A stretch of DNA of 64,000 nt from Frigoribacterium sp. JB110. GTDB lineage: Bacteria; Actinomycetota; Actinomycetes; Actinomycetales; Microbacteriaceae. A program made the position numbers and the translations under genes. Below are positions 15,858 to 25,303 of the stretch, piece by piece (the first letter of the stretch is position 1; the number at the start of each line of letters is the position of its first letter). The notes under the pieces are model-generated. The model ran no database searches. It saw only the letters and a program-made list of their open reading frames with translations, and was not told the DNA's origin. The stretch covers positions 248,001-312,000 of the forward strand of contig NZ_FUIA01000016.1 of the NCBI RefSeq assembly GCF_900163665.1. The letters run 5' to 3'.

Positions 15858-16349
15858 ATGCGCAAGACGGTCATGATGGGAACGGCACTGCTCGGACTCT
15901 CCGTGCTGCTGGCGGCCTGCGTCGGCGCCGATGAGTCGATGGACGACGAGGAGATGGGCGGCACTCCGTCCAGCGAACAGATGGATGAGGAGTCGATGGA
16001 CTCCGGCGACGAGACGGATGACGAGTCGATGGACGACGAATCCATGGATGAGCCGATGGGCGAGGCGCGCAGCGGAGCATTCGCCGGCGACATGATGGTG
16101 GCAGGCTCCGTGGCAGTCGCGGACGGCGAGGTGGTGGTCACGGACTTCTCGGCTGACGGCGAGGGTCTGCACCTGTACCTGGCGGAGGGCGACGACCAGA
16201 TGGCCGCAGAGGCCGGTCTCGATCTCGGCGAGCTCACCGGCGACGCCGAGCAGACCTTCGAGGTCATGGACGACGCCGCTGACTTCACCCACGTCGTGGT
16301 GTACGAGCCCATGGAGGGCGAGGTCCAGGCAGTCGCCGAGCTGATGTAG
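15858..16349 (+). CDS. Acidic DM13-like lipoprotein
   Basis: 163 residues. A lipoprotein signal (MRKTVMMGTALLGLSVLLAAC) with the lipobox LAAC anchors it to the membrane. Residues 25-70 are a Met/Asp/Glu/Ser-rich spacer (repeats of ESMDDE and DEPM). The C-terminal ~95 residues resemble the DM13 fold (GDMMVAGSVAVADGEVVVTD, GEGLHLYLAEGDD), a small beta domain proposed to act in redox or carbohydrate contexts. I chose ATG 15858 because GAGAGGAG lies 8 nt upstream; GTG 15849 is an alternative. An inverted repeat at 16362-16440 may end the transcript. Confidence 0.75.
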   Translation: MRKTVMMGTALLGLSVLLAACVGADESMDDEEMGGTPSSEQMDEESMDSGDETDDESMDDESMDEPMGEARSGAFAGDMMVAGSVAVADGEVVVTDFSADGEGLHLYLAEGDDQMAAEAGLDLGELTGDAEQTFEVMDDAADFTHVVVYEPMEGEVQAVAELM

Positions 16350-16361
16350 ATCTCCTCTGAG

Positions 16362-16440
16362 CGCTCCGGTGTTCGGCGGGGCCTGCGACCGTCGATCGAC
16401 CTCGAATCGCGATCTCACGTCGATTTCCAGCACCGGAGCG
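16362..16440. terminator. Long-loop inverted repeat after the lipoprotein gene
   Basis: Perfect 10-bp arms CGCTCCGGTG (16362-16371) and CACCGGAGCG (16431-16440), followed by GGCGTTTGGGG. The 59-nt loop makes simple Rho-independent termination uncertain. Confidence 0.4.
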
Positions 16441-16464
16441 GCGTTTGGGGAGGACAATGGTGGC

Positions 16465-16755
16465 ATGCAGGAGATCACGGTTGCCGAACTGAAGGCGCGC
16501 GAGAACACACCCCTCATCGACGTGCGGGAGGAGCATGAGTTCGCCGCGGGGCGCGTGCCCGGCGCGATCAACGTGCCGATGTCGCAGATCCCGCAGCGAT
16601 TCGACGAGCTGCCGCAGGAATTCGACGTCATCTGCCACCTGGGCGGGCGCTCCGCCCAGGTGGCACAGGCGCTCGAGCCGCACGGCTACGAGGCGACGAA
16701 CGTCGCCGGCGGCACGGACGCGTGGATCTCCGCCGGCTACGAGGTCGAGAGGTGA
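16465..16755 (+). CDS. Single-domain rhodanese-like sulfurtransferase
   Basis: 96 residues, a single rhodanese domain: LIDVREEHEFAAGRVPGAINVP is the CH2A motif, and ICHLGGRSAQVA is the active-site loop with catalytic Cys at residue 57. A WISAGYEVER C-terminus is typical. A -10-like GACAAT at 16453-16458 is 6 nt before the ATG. The stop overlaps the GTG of the glutaredoxin-like gene, indicating a redox/sulfur pair. The substrate is unknown. Confidence 0.9.
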   Translation: MQEITVAELKARENTPLIDVREEHEFAAGRVPGAINVPMSQIPQRFDELPQEFDVICHLGGRSAQVAQALEPHGYEATNVAGGTDAWISAGYEVER

Positions 16756-17006
16756 CCGACATCACGATCATCAGCAAACCGGACTGCCACCTCTGCGATG
16801 TGGCTCGGGACGTCGTCGAGCACACCATCGCCGACCTGCCTGACGCAGTCGCCGACGGGATCGCCGTCACGGAGCGTTCGATTCTCGACGATGACGAGCT
16901 GTACGCACGGTGGTGGGAGAAGATCCCCGTCGTACTGATCGACGGCGAGCTGCACGGGCACTGGCGCGTGTCGCCGGAGCGGTTGCGCGCCGCGCTCACC
17001 GGCTGA
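16752..17006 (+). CDS. Glutaredoxin-like thiol-disulfide protein (DUF836 type)
   Basis: 84 residues with a thioredoxin-fold start VTDITIISKPDCHLCDVARD; the redox motif CHLC sits at residues 12-15, and the cis-Pro region is KIPVVLIDGEL. The GTG at 16752 overlaps the rhodanese stop by 3 nt and fixes the start; the in-frame ATG at 16722 would give an unrelated extension. Likely a small cytoplasmic disulfide reductase. Confidence 0.88.
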   Translation: MTDITIISKPDCHLCDVARDVVEHTIADLPDAVADGIAVTERSILDDDELYARWWEKIPVVLIDGELHGHWRVSPERLRAALTG

Positions 17007-17063
17007 CGAGCGCCGCACGTACGATGGGTGAATCCGCCGCCCCCAGAGTTCCGGAGGAACCCC

Positions 17064-17360
17064 ATGATCCGTCACCTCGCGCTGTTCACGGTCATCGACG
17101 AGAAGCAGGCCGAGAAGGATGCACTGATCGCGGAGGCGGCAGTGAGGCTCGCTCCGCTTGTGGGGCAGGTGCCGGGACTGCGGTCGATAGCGGTGCACAC
17201 GGATGAGCTGGGGGAGGGCAACTACGACTTCACCATCATCGCCGACTTGGACGACCTCGACGCCGTGAAGGTCTACGCCACCCATCCCGCCCACGTCGAG
17301 GCCGCGTCGTTCATCGGGACGTTCCGCGGCCAGCGAGCCGTCGTCGACTACGAGATCTGA
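17064..17360 (+). CDS. Dabb-family (stress-responsive A/B barrel) protein
   Basis: 98 residues, the length of a single Dabb domain: MIRHLALFTV, GLRSIAVHTDELGEGNYDFT and AYATHPAHVEA-like signature (VYATHPAHVEAASFIG). A GGAGG ribosome site is 7 nt upstream of ATG 17064. These dimeric ferredoxin-like barrels are linked to stress responses; the exact role is unknown. Confidence 0.88.
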   Translation: MIRHLALFTVIDEKQAEKDALIAEAAVRLAPLVGQVPGLRSIAVHTDELGEGNYDFTIIADLDDLDAVKVYATHPAHVEAASFIGTFRGQRAVVDYEI

Positions 17361-17465
17361 GACGCCCGCGAACGCACCGATTGCGGCGTCGACCTCAGCC
17401 ACCCCTGCGGCGGACCTCACGGGAGGGGACTGCCGAATGTCGCAGGCTCGTCCTACTCTGTGATC

Positions 17466-18884
17466 ATGACAGACGAGGCGGTCGATCCGGGCGGAGCGGA
17501 CCGACGCACAGACGACGCGGCGAGCGAGGAATCACCTGAGCCGCCGCCCGGCGGTATGCGCACGTTCCTGCACATTCTGCTGAACACTGCGCTCGCCAAC
17601 GTGACGACGAGCTTCCTCTGGTTCGCGCTGACGTTCTGGGTCTACCTCGAGACGAAATCCGTTCTGGCGACCGGTGTGATCGGCGGCGCATACATGCTGC
17701 TCGTCGCCGTGTTCAGCATGTTCTTCGGCACGCTCGTCGATCGGTTCCGCAAGCACACGGTCATGCTGTGGGCCACGGCAGGCACGTTCGTGGTGTTCTC
17801 CGTCACCGGTGCGATGTACCTCACGCTTCCCGAGGCCGCCCTGCTCGATCTGACCGCACCGTGGTTCTGGTTGTTCGCCACGATCATGCTCACCGGCGCG
17901 GTCGTGGAGCAGCTGCGCAACATCGCGCTGTCCACGACAGTGTCACTGCTCGTGCCCGGCCCGCGACGGGCGAACGCGAACGGCCTGGTCGGCACAGCGC
18001 AGGGACTGGCATTCATCGTCACCAGTGCGCTGAGCGGGCTCGCGATCGGCTTCATCGGGATGGGCTTCACGATTCTGATCGCCGTGGTGTTCATCGGGCT
18101 GACGCTCGTCCACCTGATGCTGCTGCGCATTCCGGAGCCCGTCATCGTGCACGGCGAGGGCGGCACCAGGCTGGTGGACATCCGGGGCGGCTGGCGTGCC
18201 GTCCGCTCCGCACCAGGCTTGGTCGCGCTCGTGCTGTTCACGACACTGAACAACCTCGTCGGCGGCGTCTACATGGCGCTGATGGACCCGTACGGGCTCG
18301 AGGTGTTCGGCGGCGCGAAGCTGTGGGGCATCGCGCTCGCGATCGCGTCGACCGGCTTCCTCATCGGCGGTGCGCTGGTGGCGAAGTTCGGGCTCGGGCG
18401 CAATCCGATTCGCACCATGCTCGCGCTGGCCGCGCTCGTCGGCGTGCTCGGCGGCACCTTCGCGCTGCGGGAATGGTGGTGGCTGTACGGCGTGGGCATC
18501 CTGTTGTTCATGGTGACGATGCCCGCGATCGAGGCGGCCGAGCAGACCGTCATCCAGCGAGTCGTGCCGTTCCGTCAGCAGGGGCGCGTGTTCGGCTTCG
18601 CGATGACCTTCGAGGCAGCGGCGGCTCCGGTCACCGCCTTCCTGATCTCCCCGCTCGCCGAGTTCTGGGTCATTCCCTACATGCGCACTGACGCCGGTCA
18701 CGGCACGTGGGGCTGGCTGCTCGGAGACGGCACGGTGCGCGGCATCGCCCTGGTGTTCCTCTTCACCGGGCTGGTCGCCGTCGTACTCGCGCTCGCCGCA
18801 TTCATGACGAAGCAGTACCGGATGCTCTCGGCCCAGTACGCCGAGGTCGCGGCCGCCGACAAGGCCGCCGACGAAGGGAGCTGA
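17466..18884 (+). CDS. MFS transporter
   Basis: 472 residues with 12 predicted membrane helices. The N-terminus is Asp/Glu-rich, then LLNTALANVTTSFLWFALTFWVYLET; MFS loop motif FFGTLVDRFRKHTVML (motif A-like) lies between helices 2 and 3. This subfamily resembles MFS permeases with a large loop near the C-terminus. A -10-like TACTCT at 17454-17459 is 6 nt before ATG 17466 (leaderless). Substrate unknown. Confidence 0.88.
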   Translation: MTDEAVDPGGADRRTDDAASEESPEPPPGGMRTFLHILLNTALANVTTSFLWFALTFWVYLETKSVLATGVIGGAYMLLVAVFSMFFGTLVDRFRKHTVMLWATAGTFVVFSVTGAMYLTLPEAALLDLTAPWFWLFATIMLTGAVVEQLRNIALSTTVSLLVPGPRRANANGLVGTAQGLAFIVTSALSGLAIGFIGMGFTILIAVVFIGLTLVHLMLLRIPEPVIVHGEGGTRLVDIRGGWRAVRSAPGLVALVLFTTLNNLVGGVYMALMDPYGLEVFGGAKLWGIALAIASTGFLIGGALVAKFGLGRNPIRTMLALAALVGVLGGTFALREWWWLYGVGILLFMVTMPAIEAAEQTVIQRVVPFRQQGRVFGFAMTFEAAAAPVTAFLISPLAEFWVIPYMRTDAGHGTWGWLLGDGTVRGIALVFLFTGLVAVVLALAAFMTKQYRMLSAQYAEVAAADKAADEGS

Positions 18885-18941
18885 ACCGCGCCGCGACCCG
18901 GACCGGGCGGCTGGCCGCGTGCGCCGTCGCGCGGACGACCG

Positions 18942-19013
18942 CGCGAGTGCCTACGAAACACGCGAGTGCCTACGCTGTTGCATAGGCACTCGCGAAGAAC
19001 GTAGGCAGTCGCG
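18942..19013. repeat. 72-bp nested double palindrome before aspS end
   Basis: Two nested inverted repeats. The inner arms CGCGAGTGCCTA (18961-18972) and its complement (18983-18994) are perfect. The outer arms CGCGAGTGCCTACG (18942-18955) and 19000-19013 have one mismatch. The same word therefore occurs twice in each direction. It lies between the convergent MFS and aspS genes and probably terminates both. Confidence 0.8.
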
Positions 19014-19035
19014 GAGGCGCCGCCGGCGTCGAGGG

Positions 19036-20808
19036 CTACTCGTCGTCGTCGTCGGGGTCGGCGTCGACGCCGGCTTCGGCGCGCTGGGCCGCGGTGATCG
19101 GGGCGGGAGCAGCGGTGAGCGGGTCGAAGCCGTTGCCGGTCTTCGGGAACGCGATCACCTCACGGATCGAGTCGGCGCCGGCGAGCAGGGAGACGACTCG
19201 ATCCCAGCCGAGCGCGATGCCGCCGTGCGGCGGGGCGCCGAACGCGAACGCGTCGAGCAGGAAGCCGAACTTCTCCTGCGCCTCGGCCTCGCCGATGCCC
19301 ATCACATCGAAGACGCGCTCCTGGATGTCGCGGCGGTGGATGCGGATGGAGCCGCCGCCGATCTCGTTGCCGTTGCAGACGAGGTCGTACGCGTAGGCGA
19401 GCGCCTCTCCCGGGTCGGTGTCGAACGTGTCGAGGTACTCCGGCTTGGGCGATGTGAACGCGTGATGCACAGCCGTCCACGCCGAGTGACCGAGGTCGAC
19501 GTCGTCGTCCTCACCCGTGGGCTTGAACATCGGTGCGTCGACGACCCACACGAAGGCCCAGTCGCCTTCCGCGATCTGCCCCGTGCGGTGAGCGATCTCG
19601 ACGCGGGCGGCGCCGAGCAGCGCGCGCGCGTCGCCTGTCGAGCCTGCGGCGAAGAAGACCGCGTCGCCCGGCTGCGCGCCGGTGACCTCGGCGAGGCCCT
19701 CCCGCTCCGCATCCGAGAGGTTCTTGGCGACGGGTCCGCCCAGCGTGCCGTCCTCGGCGACCGTGACGTAGGCCAGACCCTTGGCTCCGCGTGAGCGCGC
19801 CCAGTCCTGCCACGCGTCGAACTGGCGACGGGGCAGCGAAGCGCCGCCCGGCATCACCACGGATCCGACGTATTCCGATTGGAAGACCCGGAACGGGGTG
19901 TCGGAGAAGTACTCCCGCAGCTCGACGATCGCGTTGCCGAACCGCAGGTCGGGCTTGTCCGAACCGTACAGGCGCATCGCGTCGGCGAACGTGATCCGTT
20001 CGATCGGAGTCGGAATCTCCACGTCGATCAGCTGCCACAGCGCCGTGGCGAGCTGCTCGCCGAGCGCGATGACGTCCTCCTGGTCGACGAAGCTCATCTC
20101 GATGTCGAGCTGCGTGAACTCCGGCTGCCTGTCGGCGCGGAAGTCCTCGTCGCGGTAGCTGCGGGCCAGCTGGTAGTAGCGCTCCATGCCGGCCACCATG
20201 AGCAGCTGCTTGAACAGCTGAGGCGACTGCGGCAGGGCATACCACGATCCAGGGTTCAAACGTGCGGGAACCACGAAGTCGCGGGCGCCCTCCGGGGTGG
20301 AGCGAGTCAGAGTCGGGGTCTCGATCTCGACGAAGTCGTGCTCGTCGAGCACGCGCCGAGCGGCCTGGTTGGCCTTGGAGCGGAGTCGCATGGCCGCCGC
20401 GGGGCCGGGGCGGCGCAGGTCGAGGTAGCGGTGCTTCAGGCGTGCCTCTTCGCCGACCGTCTCCTGGCCGTCGAGCGCGGTCGAGACCTGGAAGGGAAGC
20501 GGCGCAGACTCGTTGAGCACCTCGACGTCGGTGGCGATGACCTCGATGTCGCCGGTGGGCAGGTTGGAGTTCGCGTTGCCGTCGGGGCGGGCCGAGACCT
20601 CACCTGTGACCTTGAGTACGAACTCGCTGCGCAGCGGGTGCGCGACTTCTTCGTCCCGGATGACCACCTGGGCGATGCCCGACGCGTCGCGAAGGTCGAT
20701 GAAGGCGACGCCGCCGTGATCGCGTCGGCGATCCACCCACCCCGAAAGGGTGACGGTCTGGCCGATGTGCGAGGCCCTGAGCGAGCCGGCGTCATGAGTG
20801 CGGAGCAC
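19036..20808 (-). CDS. aspS: Aspartyl-tRNA synthetase
   Basis: 590 residues, normal for bacterial AspRS. N-terminal OB-fold anticodon domain ([21 protein letters not shown]), class II motifs 1-3 ([52 protein letters not shown]) and the bacterial GAD insertion between motifs 2 and 3 are visible. The C-terminus is an acidic DPDDDDE tail. It charges tRNA-Asp (possibly tRNA-Asn if non-discriminating). ATG 20808. Essential housekeeping gene, monocistronic. Confidence 0.97.
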   Translation of the reverse strand: MLRTHDAGSLRASHIGQTVTLSGWVDRRRDHGGVAFIDLRDASGIAQVVIRDEEVAHPLRSEFVLKVTGEVSARPDGNANSNLPTGDIEVIATDVEVLNESAPLPFQVSTALDGQETVGEEARLKHRYLDLRRPGPAAAMRLRSKANQAARRVLDEHDFVEIETPTLTRSTPEGARDFVVPARLNPGSWYALPQSPQLFKQLLMVAGMERYYQLARSYRDEDFRADRQPEFTQLDIEMSFVDQEDVIALGEQLATALWQLIDVEIPTPIERITFADAMRLYGSDKPDLRFGNAIVELREYFSDTPFRVFQSEYVGSVVMPGGASLPRRQFDAWQDWARSRGAKGLAYVTVAEDGTLGGPVAKNLSDAEREGLAEVTGAQPGDAVFFAAGSTGDARALLGAARVEIAHRTGQIAEGDWAFVWVVDAPMFKPTGEDDDVDLGHSAWTAVHHAFTSPKPEYLDTFDTDPGEALAYAYDLVCNGNEIGGGSIRIHRRDIQERVFDVMGIGEAEAQEKFGFLLDAFAFGAPPHGGIALGWDRVVSLLAGADSIREVIAFPKTGNGFDPLTAAPAPITAAQRAEAGVDADPDDDDE

Positions 20809-21031
20809 GGATGTTCCTCCTGGTAAGAACGGGATCGCACCAGTCTATCCTCGGGCCTGGTGCGCCGAGCACTCCCGCGGCCGTGCTCGCTGCGGCCCGA
20901 ACTGCGGCGCTGACCGCGTGCGCGCGCCTCGGCATCCGGCGCATCCCGCCGTTCTCTCGGGTGCGCTCGATACCCTCGTTGTCGACGTGCGGACCGTCCG
21001 GTGCCGTGCGCCCGAGTCGAGACTGAGGCTG

Positions 21032-21982
21032 ATGACTGCACACACCACGCTGACCCGTCCAGCGAAGCCGGTTCACACTCCCATCAACATCGTCCGGGGT
21101 TTCCTGGTCGGACTGGCCGAACTCGTGCCAGGCGTCTCCGGCGGCACGATCGCGCTGGTGCTCGGAGTGTACGAGCGGGCGCTGCTGTCGGTCACCGCGC
21201 TGGGCCGCGCTGTGAAGGTGCTGGTGCGCGGCCCTTCGCGTGCTGAGGGCTTCCGCACGAACATGCGCGAGGTGGAGTGGTGGCTCGTCGTTCCAGCGCT
21301 CGCCGGTATGGCGGCCGCGGTGCTGTTCGCCGCAGGCCCCGTCTCCGCGCTGGTCGAGGCACACCCCGAGAACGCGCGCGGACTCTTCTTCGGCCTCGTC
21401 GCGGTGAGCCTGGTGGTCCCCATCCGGATGCTCCCCGCGGGCGGCGGGGGAGCGAGCCGCATCGTCATCGGCGCACTCGCGGTCGTCGTCTCCGCGGTCG
21501 TCTCGTTCGTGCTCGTCGGGTTCGCCTCCAACTCCGACATCGAACACCCGCAGTGGTGGTTCGTGCTGCTCGCCGCGGCCGTCGCGGTCTGCGCGCTGGT
21601 CGTCCCCGGTGTCTCTGGTTCGTTCTTCCTGCTCGCGGTCGGCCTGTACCACCCGACGCTCGAGGCCGTCGACGGCCGAGACCTCGGGTACATCGGCGTG
21701 TTCGCGCTCGGCGCCGTGATCGGCCTGCTCACCGTCGTGCGGGGAATCACGTATCTGCTGTCCACGCACCGGTTCGGCACGCTGCTGGTGATGCTCGGTC
21801 TGATGCTCGGTTCGCTGCGTGCACTGTGGCCGTGGCAGGGAGGACCGGGCGGCGCCGACGGCCACGGAACGCTGTTGGCTCCGACCGATCCGGCCGGCCC
21901 GATTCTGTGGGCTGTGTTCGGTGCGGTGCTCGTCGGAGCGCTGATCATCGCGGAGTCCGTGGCCGGACGTCGAGCACGCTGA
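21032..21982 (+). CDS. DUF368-family polytopic membrane protein
   Basis: 316 residues, about 8-9 membrane helices. The opening INIVRGFLVGLAELVPGVSGGTIALVLGVYE is the DUF368 signature, repeated in inverted form as VVPGVSGSFFLLAVGLY in the second half, matching the family's internal duplication. Relatives include undecaprenyl-phosphate/polyprenyl-lipid translocases of the DUF368 family. I chose ATG 21032; the long in-frame extension to 20798 covers the aspS promoter and looks non-coding. Confidence 0.88.
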   Translation: MTAHTTLTRPAKPVHTPINIVRGFLVGLAELVPGVSGGTIALVLGVYERALLSVTALGRAVKVLVRGPSRAEGFRTNMREVEWWLVVPALAGMAAAVLFAAGPVSALVEAHPENARGLFFGLVAVSLVVPIRMLPAGGGGASRIVIGALAVVVSAVVSFVLVGFASNSDIEHPQWWFVLLAAAVAVCALVVPGVSGSFFLLAVGLYHPTLEAVDGRDLGYIGVFALGAVIGLLTVVRGITYLLSTHRFGTLLVMLGLMLGSLRALWPWQGGPGGADGHGTLLAPTDPAGPILWAVFGAVLVGALIIAESVAGRRAR

Positions 21983-22064
21983 CACCGGCCGTCGGGATAT
22001 CCCCACCGACGATTGACCGGCCCGCCCCGATGTGCGCCGGCCTCCGGATCCATACCTTAGATGT

Positions 22065-23426
22065 ATGACCACGACATCCGTGCCCACCGGGGCCACCCAT
22101 CCGGTGACGCCTCCCCAGGCCTCGGCGGCGCCCGCCGCGGCCTCACAGCCGAATAGGCGCTCGATCGCCGGCCCGCTGACAGTGCTGCAGGCGATCTGCC
22201 ACATGGCTCTGCTGGCGGGCTACGGCCTGGCCGTCTTCATCTCGTTGGCTACCCTGCTCGGCACCGGTGTCGGCCTTGCGATCATCATCGTCGGCTTCGC
22301 GCTGCTGCTCGCGTTCGTCTACCTGCTCTACGGTGCGGCGTTCATCGAGACCGCACGCGTCGAGGGGCTGTACCGCTTCGGCCTTCCGACGCTGCTGCCG
22401 CGGCGTTCGCCGAAGCGCGGCTTCCCCGGGTTCCTGCACACCGTGTGGCTCCAGTTCATCGACGGCGGCACCTGGAGGGCCATCGCGCACCTCGCCATCG
22501 GCACTGTGCTCGGCTACGTGGTGTGGTCATTCGCGATGACCTTCGTGTATGCCACGACTGCGGCATTCGCCCCGCTCTGGGGCGGCGAGGTGCGGGTGTT
22601 CGGCTTCCACTTCGATGTGCCGCTCGGCTCCCTCGCCGCTGCGATCATCGCCGTGGTCAGCCTCGCAGCGCTGTACGGGGTGGCGCTGCTGCACGGTGCG
22701 ATGTCGCGCGTGATCGTCGCGCCGATGCGTGAGGCGCAGCTGGCGGCGCAGGCGCGCGAGGCGTCCTACCGCGCCGAGCAGGCAACGGCCCAGGCGTACA
22801 GCGCAGCCAGCCAGCGCGCCGACGCGATCCGTGCGGGGGAGCTGGAGCGCACCCGCATCGAGCGCGACCTGCACGACGGCGTGCAGCCCAGGCTGGTCTC
22901 CGTCGGCATGACCCTCGGGCTCGCGCAGAACAAGATCGACTCGGACCCGGATCAGGCGAAGGGCCTCGTCGCGGAGGCTCATACCTCCACGAAGGCGGCG
23001 ATCACGGAACTGCGCCAGCTGGCCAGAGGAATCCACGCATCCGTGCTCGATGACCGCGGCCTCGACGCCGCGCTCTCGGCGCTCGCCGGTCGCTCGCACA
23101 TCCCGGTGCATCTCGACGTGCGGGTGGAGGGCGATCCGGGCCGCGACGAGCAGGCCGCGATGTACTTCGCGATCGCGGAGAGCCTGACCAATGCGGCTAA
23201 GCACTCCCGCGCAACCGAAAGTCGCGTGATCGTCCGTTCGCGTCCGGATGTCGGGCAGCTGTGGGCGAGGATCGAAGACAACGGCGTGGGCGGTGCCCGC
23301 ATCGTTCCGGGCGGGGGCCTGGATGGAATCCGCAGCCGGATCACGGCGCTGGGCGGAACCGCGCGGCTGGAGAGCCCCAACGGGGGACCGACATCGCTGG
23401 AAGTGAGCGTGCCATGCGCATTCTGA
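22065..23426 (+). CDS. NarL-type sensor histidine kinase
   Basis: 453 residues. Residues 45-215 contain a sensor region with four membrane helices (DUF1700/PspC-free type), then a coiled linker and HisKA_3 motif ELERTRIERDLHDGVQPRL with His near residue 270. HATPase_c carries NAAKHSRA and GGGLDGIRSRITALGG. A -10-like TACCTT lies 6 nt before the ATG (leaderless). The last 13 nt overlap the regulator gene. Operon: kinase, regulator, DUF4097-like protein. Confidence 0.9.
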   Translation: MTTTSVPTGATHPVTPPQASAAPAAASQPNRRSIAGPLTVLQAICHMALLAGYGLAVFISLATLLGTGVGLAIIIVGFALLLAFVYLLYGAAFIETARVEGLYRFGLPTLLPRRSPKRGFPGFLHTVWLQFIDGGTWRAIAHLAIGTVLGYVVWSFAMTFVYATTAAFAPLWGGEVRVFGFHFDVPLGSLAAAIIAVVSLAALYGVALLHGAMSRVIVAPMREAQLAAQAREASYRAEQATAQAYSAASQRADAIRAGELERTRIERDLHDGVQPRLVSVGMTLGLAQNKIDSDPDQAKGLVAEAHTSTKAAITELRQLARGIHASVLDDRGLDAALSALAGRSHIPVHLDVRVEGDPGRDEQAAMYFAIAESLTNAAKHSRATESRVIVRSRPDVGQLWARIEDNGVGGARIVPGGGLDGIRSRITALGGTARLESPNGGPTSLEVSVPCAF

Positions 23427-24130
23427 TCGTCGAAGACTCCGTGCTCCTCCGGGAGGGTCTCACACGGCTGCTCGCCGACGCGGGCCACGAGGTCGTCGCC
23501 GCGCTGCCGGACGCGACGGACGTCACCTCGGCGGTCGCCCGTACGGTGCCCGACCTGTGCATCGTCGACGTCCGCCTCCCTCCGACGTTCCGCGATGAGG
23601 GCATCCGGGCGGCTCTCGAACTGCGTCGGCGCGACGCGAACCTTGCCGTGCTGGTCTTCTCGCAGTACGTCGAGGAGCAGTACGCGAGTGACCTGATCGC
23701 GCAGCAGGGCGGGGCCGTCGGATACCTGCTCAAGGACAGGGTCACCGATGTGGCCGAGTTCCTCGAGTCGATCGACCGGATCGCTGAAGGAGCGACCGTG
23801 CTCGACCCGGAGGTCGTGGCGCAGCTGCTGACCAGGCGTTCGCGCGACGAGAAGATGCAGCGCCTCACCGAGCGCGAGCGCACGGTGCTCTCGCTGATCG
23901 CGGAGGGCAAGAACAACGCGGGCATCTCGAAGGTGCTGTTCATCAGCGCAGGAGCCGTCGAGAAGCACATCACATCGATCTTCCAGAAACTCGACCTGGA
24001 TCAGGACGACCAGGGCAACCGCCGCGTGCTGGCGGTGCTCGCACACATCGAGGCGATGGGGGAACCGACCCCCGCGGCACCGCAGGCACCACGCGCCGGA
24101 GAACCGCACCAGACGGGAACGAACTCATGA
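23414..24130 (+). CDS. LuxR/NarL-family response regulator
   Basis: 238 residues. Receiver with VEDS acidic pair, phospho-acceptor Asp at residue 52 (CIVDVRLPPT), Lys in YLLKDRV, then LuxR HTH (LTERERTVLSLIAEGKNNAG). The C-terminal ~25 residues are Pro/Ala-rich. The start at ATG 23414 lies inside the kinase gene and begins MRILIVEDSVLLREG, the normal receiver start. The stop overlaps the next ATG (ATGA). Confidence 0.92.
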   Translation: MRILIVEDSVLLREGLTRLLADAGHEVVAALPDATDVTSAVARTVPDLCIVDVRLPPTFRDEGIRAALELRRRDANLAVLVFSQYVEEQYASDLIAQQGGAVGYLLKDRVTDVAEFLESIDRIAEGATVLDPEVVAQLLTRRSRDEKMQRLTERERTVLSLIAEGKNNAGISKVLFISAGAVEKHITSIFQKLDLDQDDQGNRRVLAVLAHIEAMGEPTPAAPQAPRAGEPHQTGTNS

Positions 24131-25185
24131 CGAATCTCACCCCACCGCCGGCCGACGGCGGAGAACTGCAGAACACCGGACCGGTCGGCGGAGCTCCCGG
24201 ATCGAACACAGCGGGCCAGGAAACCCAGGGAGCAGCGGGACAGCCCGCTGGAACCTGGCAGTCGGCGGGTGCCGGCGGGCCGGTGCCGCCTGACGCCCCG
24301 GCAGGACCGGGTCAGACGGCCGGAGCGGGAGCTCCTGAGCCCGGGCAGAGCGACGCAGCGCGCCTCGGTACGCGAGCGGTTGCGATCACCGCGACCGTGA
24401 TCGGGGCGGCTTCGCTGCTGTTCGCGGGAACCGGTGCCGCCTTCAGCGCCGTGAACGAGACGCTGTACGTGGCGCAGACCCAGGACCAGGGCGCCGACGG
24501 AGTGATTTCGCTCGACGCGAGTGCGGCGGGCGTCACCGATGTCGACATCGACCACTCCTTCGGCAGTATGCGGGTGCGTTTCGACGACGTCACCCGTGCC
24601 GAGCTGGAAGCCACCGGAATGAACTCCGAATGGCGCCTCGAGCGCGAGGGCGACACCCTCACGGTGCGTCGGAACGTCGACGGCCTCGGCTGGGGCGACT
24701 GGAGCTGGTTCGGCTCGGGCTGGGGCGACGACCGCCGTGCCACGCTGACGCTGCCTGACAGCATCGCCGGGACCGATCTCGACATCACAACCGGTGCGGG
24801 AGAAGTGCTGGCCGAGGGCGAGTTCGGCGAAGTGTCCTTCGACATGGGCGCGGGCTCGATCGAGATCGAGGGCACGGCGGACACCGTTGAGGGCGAGATC
24901 GGTGCGGGGCAGGCCATCCTGGAGCTTGCCGACGTGCGCCGACTCGGGGTCGACGTCTCGGCAGGGGATCTGCATGCGAGCCTGACGGGAGAAGCGCCGG
25001 AGGTCGTGCGCCTCGAGGTGAGCGCGGGTGGTGCGGATGTCACACTTCCCGACGTGCCGTACGACGTGCGGCAGGAGGCGTCCGCCGGAGATATCGATAC
25101 GCACAATCTGGAGATCGCGAGCCGGTCGGAGAACCTCATCGACGCGCGAGTGTCCGCCGGCGGGATCAACCTCCGCGCGGACTGA
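24127..25185 (+). CDS. DUF4097-like beta-strand repeat membrane protein
   Basis: 352 residues. Residues 1-75 are Pro/Gly/Ala-rich and disordered, one membrane helix follows at about 80-105 (RAVAITATVIGAASLLFAG), then an extracellular right-handed beta-repeat of the DUF4097/putative-adhesin type (repeats such as LDITTGAGEVLAEGEFGEVS). Translationally coupled to the response regulator. In Firmicutes, LiaF-like and DUF4097 proteins modulate envelope-stress two-component systems; a similar role here is inference. Confidence 0.8.
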   Translation: MTNLTPPPADGGELQNTGPVGGAPGSNTAGQETQGAAGQPAGTWQSAGAGGPVPPDAPAGPGQTAGAGAPEPGQSDAARLGTRAVAITATVIGAASLLFAGTGAAFSAVNETLYVAQTQDQGADGVISLDASAAGVTDVDIDHSFGSMRVRFDDVTRAELEATGMNSEWRLEREGDTLTVRRNVDGLGWGDWSWFGSGWGDDRRATLTLPDSIAGTDLDITTGAGEVLAEGEFGEVSFDMGAGSIEIEGTADTVEGEIGAGQAILELADVRRLGVDVSAGDLHASLTGEAPEVVRLEVSAGGADVTLPDVPYDVRQEASAGDIDTHNLEIASRSENLIDARVSAGGINLRAD

Positions 25186-25214
25186 GGGCCGGGGTCCGAC
25201 CCCGCCGTCGGGAT

Positions 25215-25251
25215 GCGCCGCCGTGGTCCGTGAGGATGACCACGGCGGCGC
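25215..25251. terminator. 14-bp perfect hairpin after the DUF4097-like gene
   Basis: Arms GCGCCGCCGTGGTC (25215-25228) and GACCACGGCGGCGC (25238-25251), loop 9 nt, followed by GTTTC. Likely terminates the two-component operon. Confidence 0.75.
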
Positions 25252-25303
25252 GTTTCGGCGGGAGATGCGCGGTTCGCGGGGCGGACGCAGAGCTCGAAGC
25301 TAG

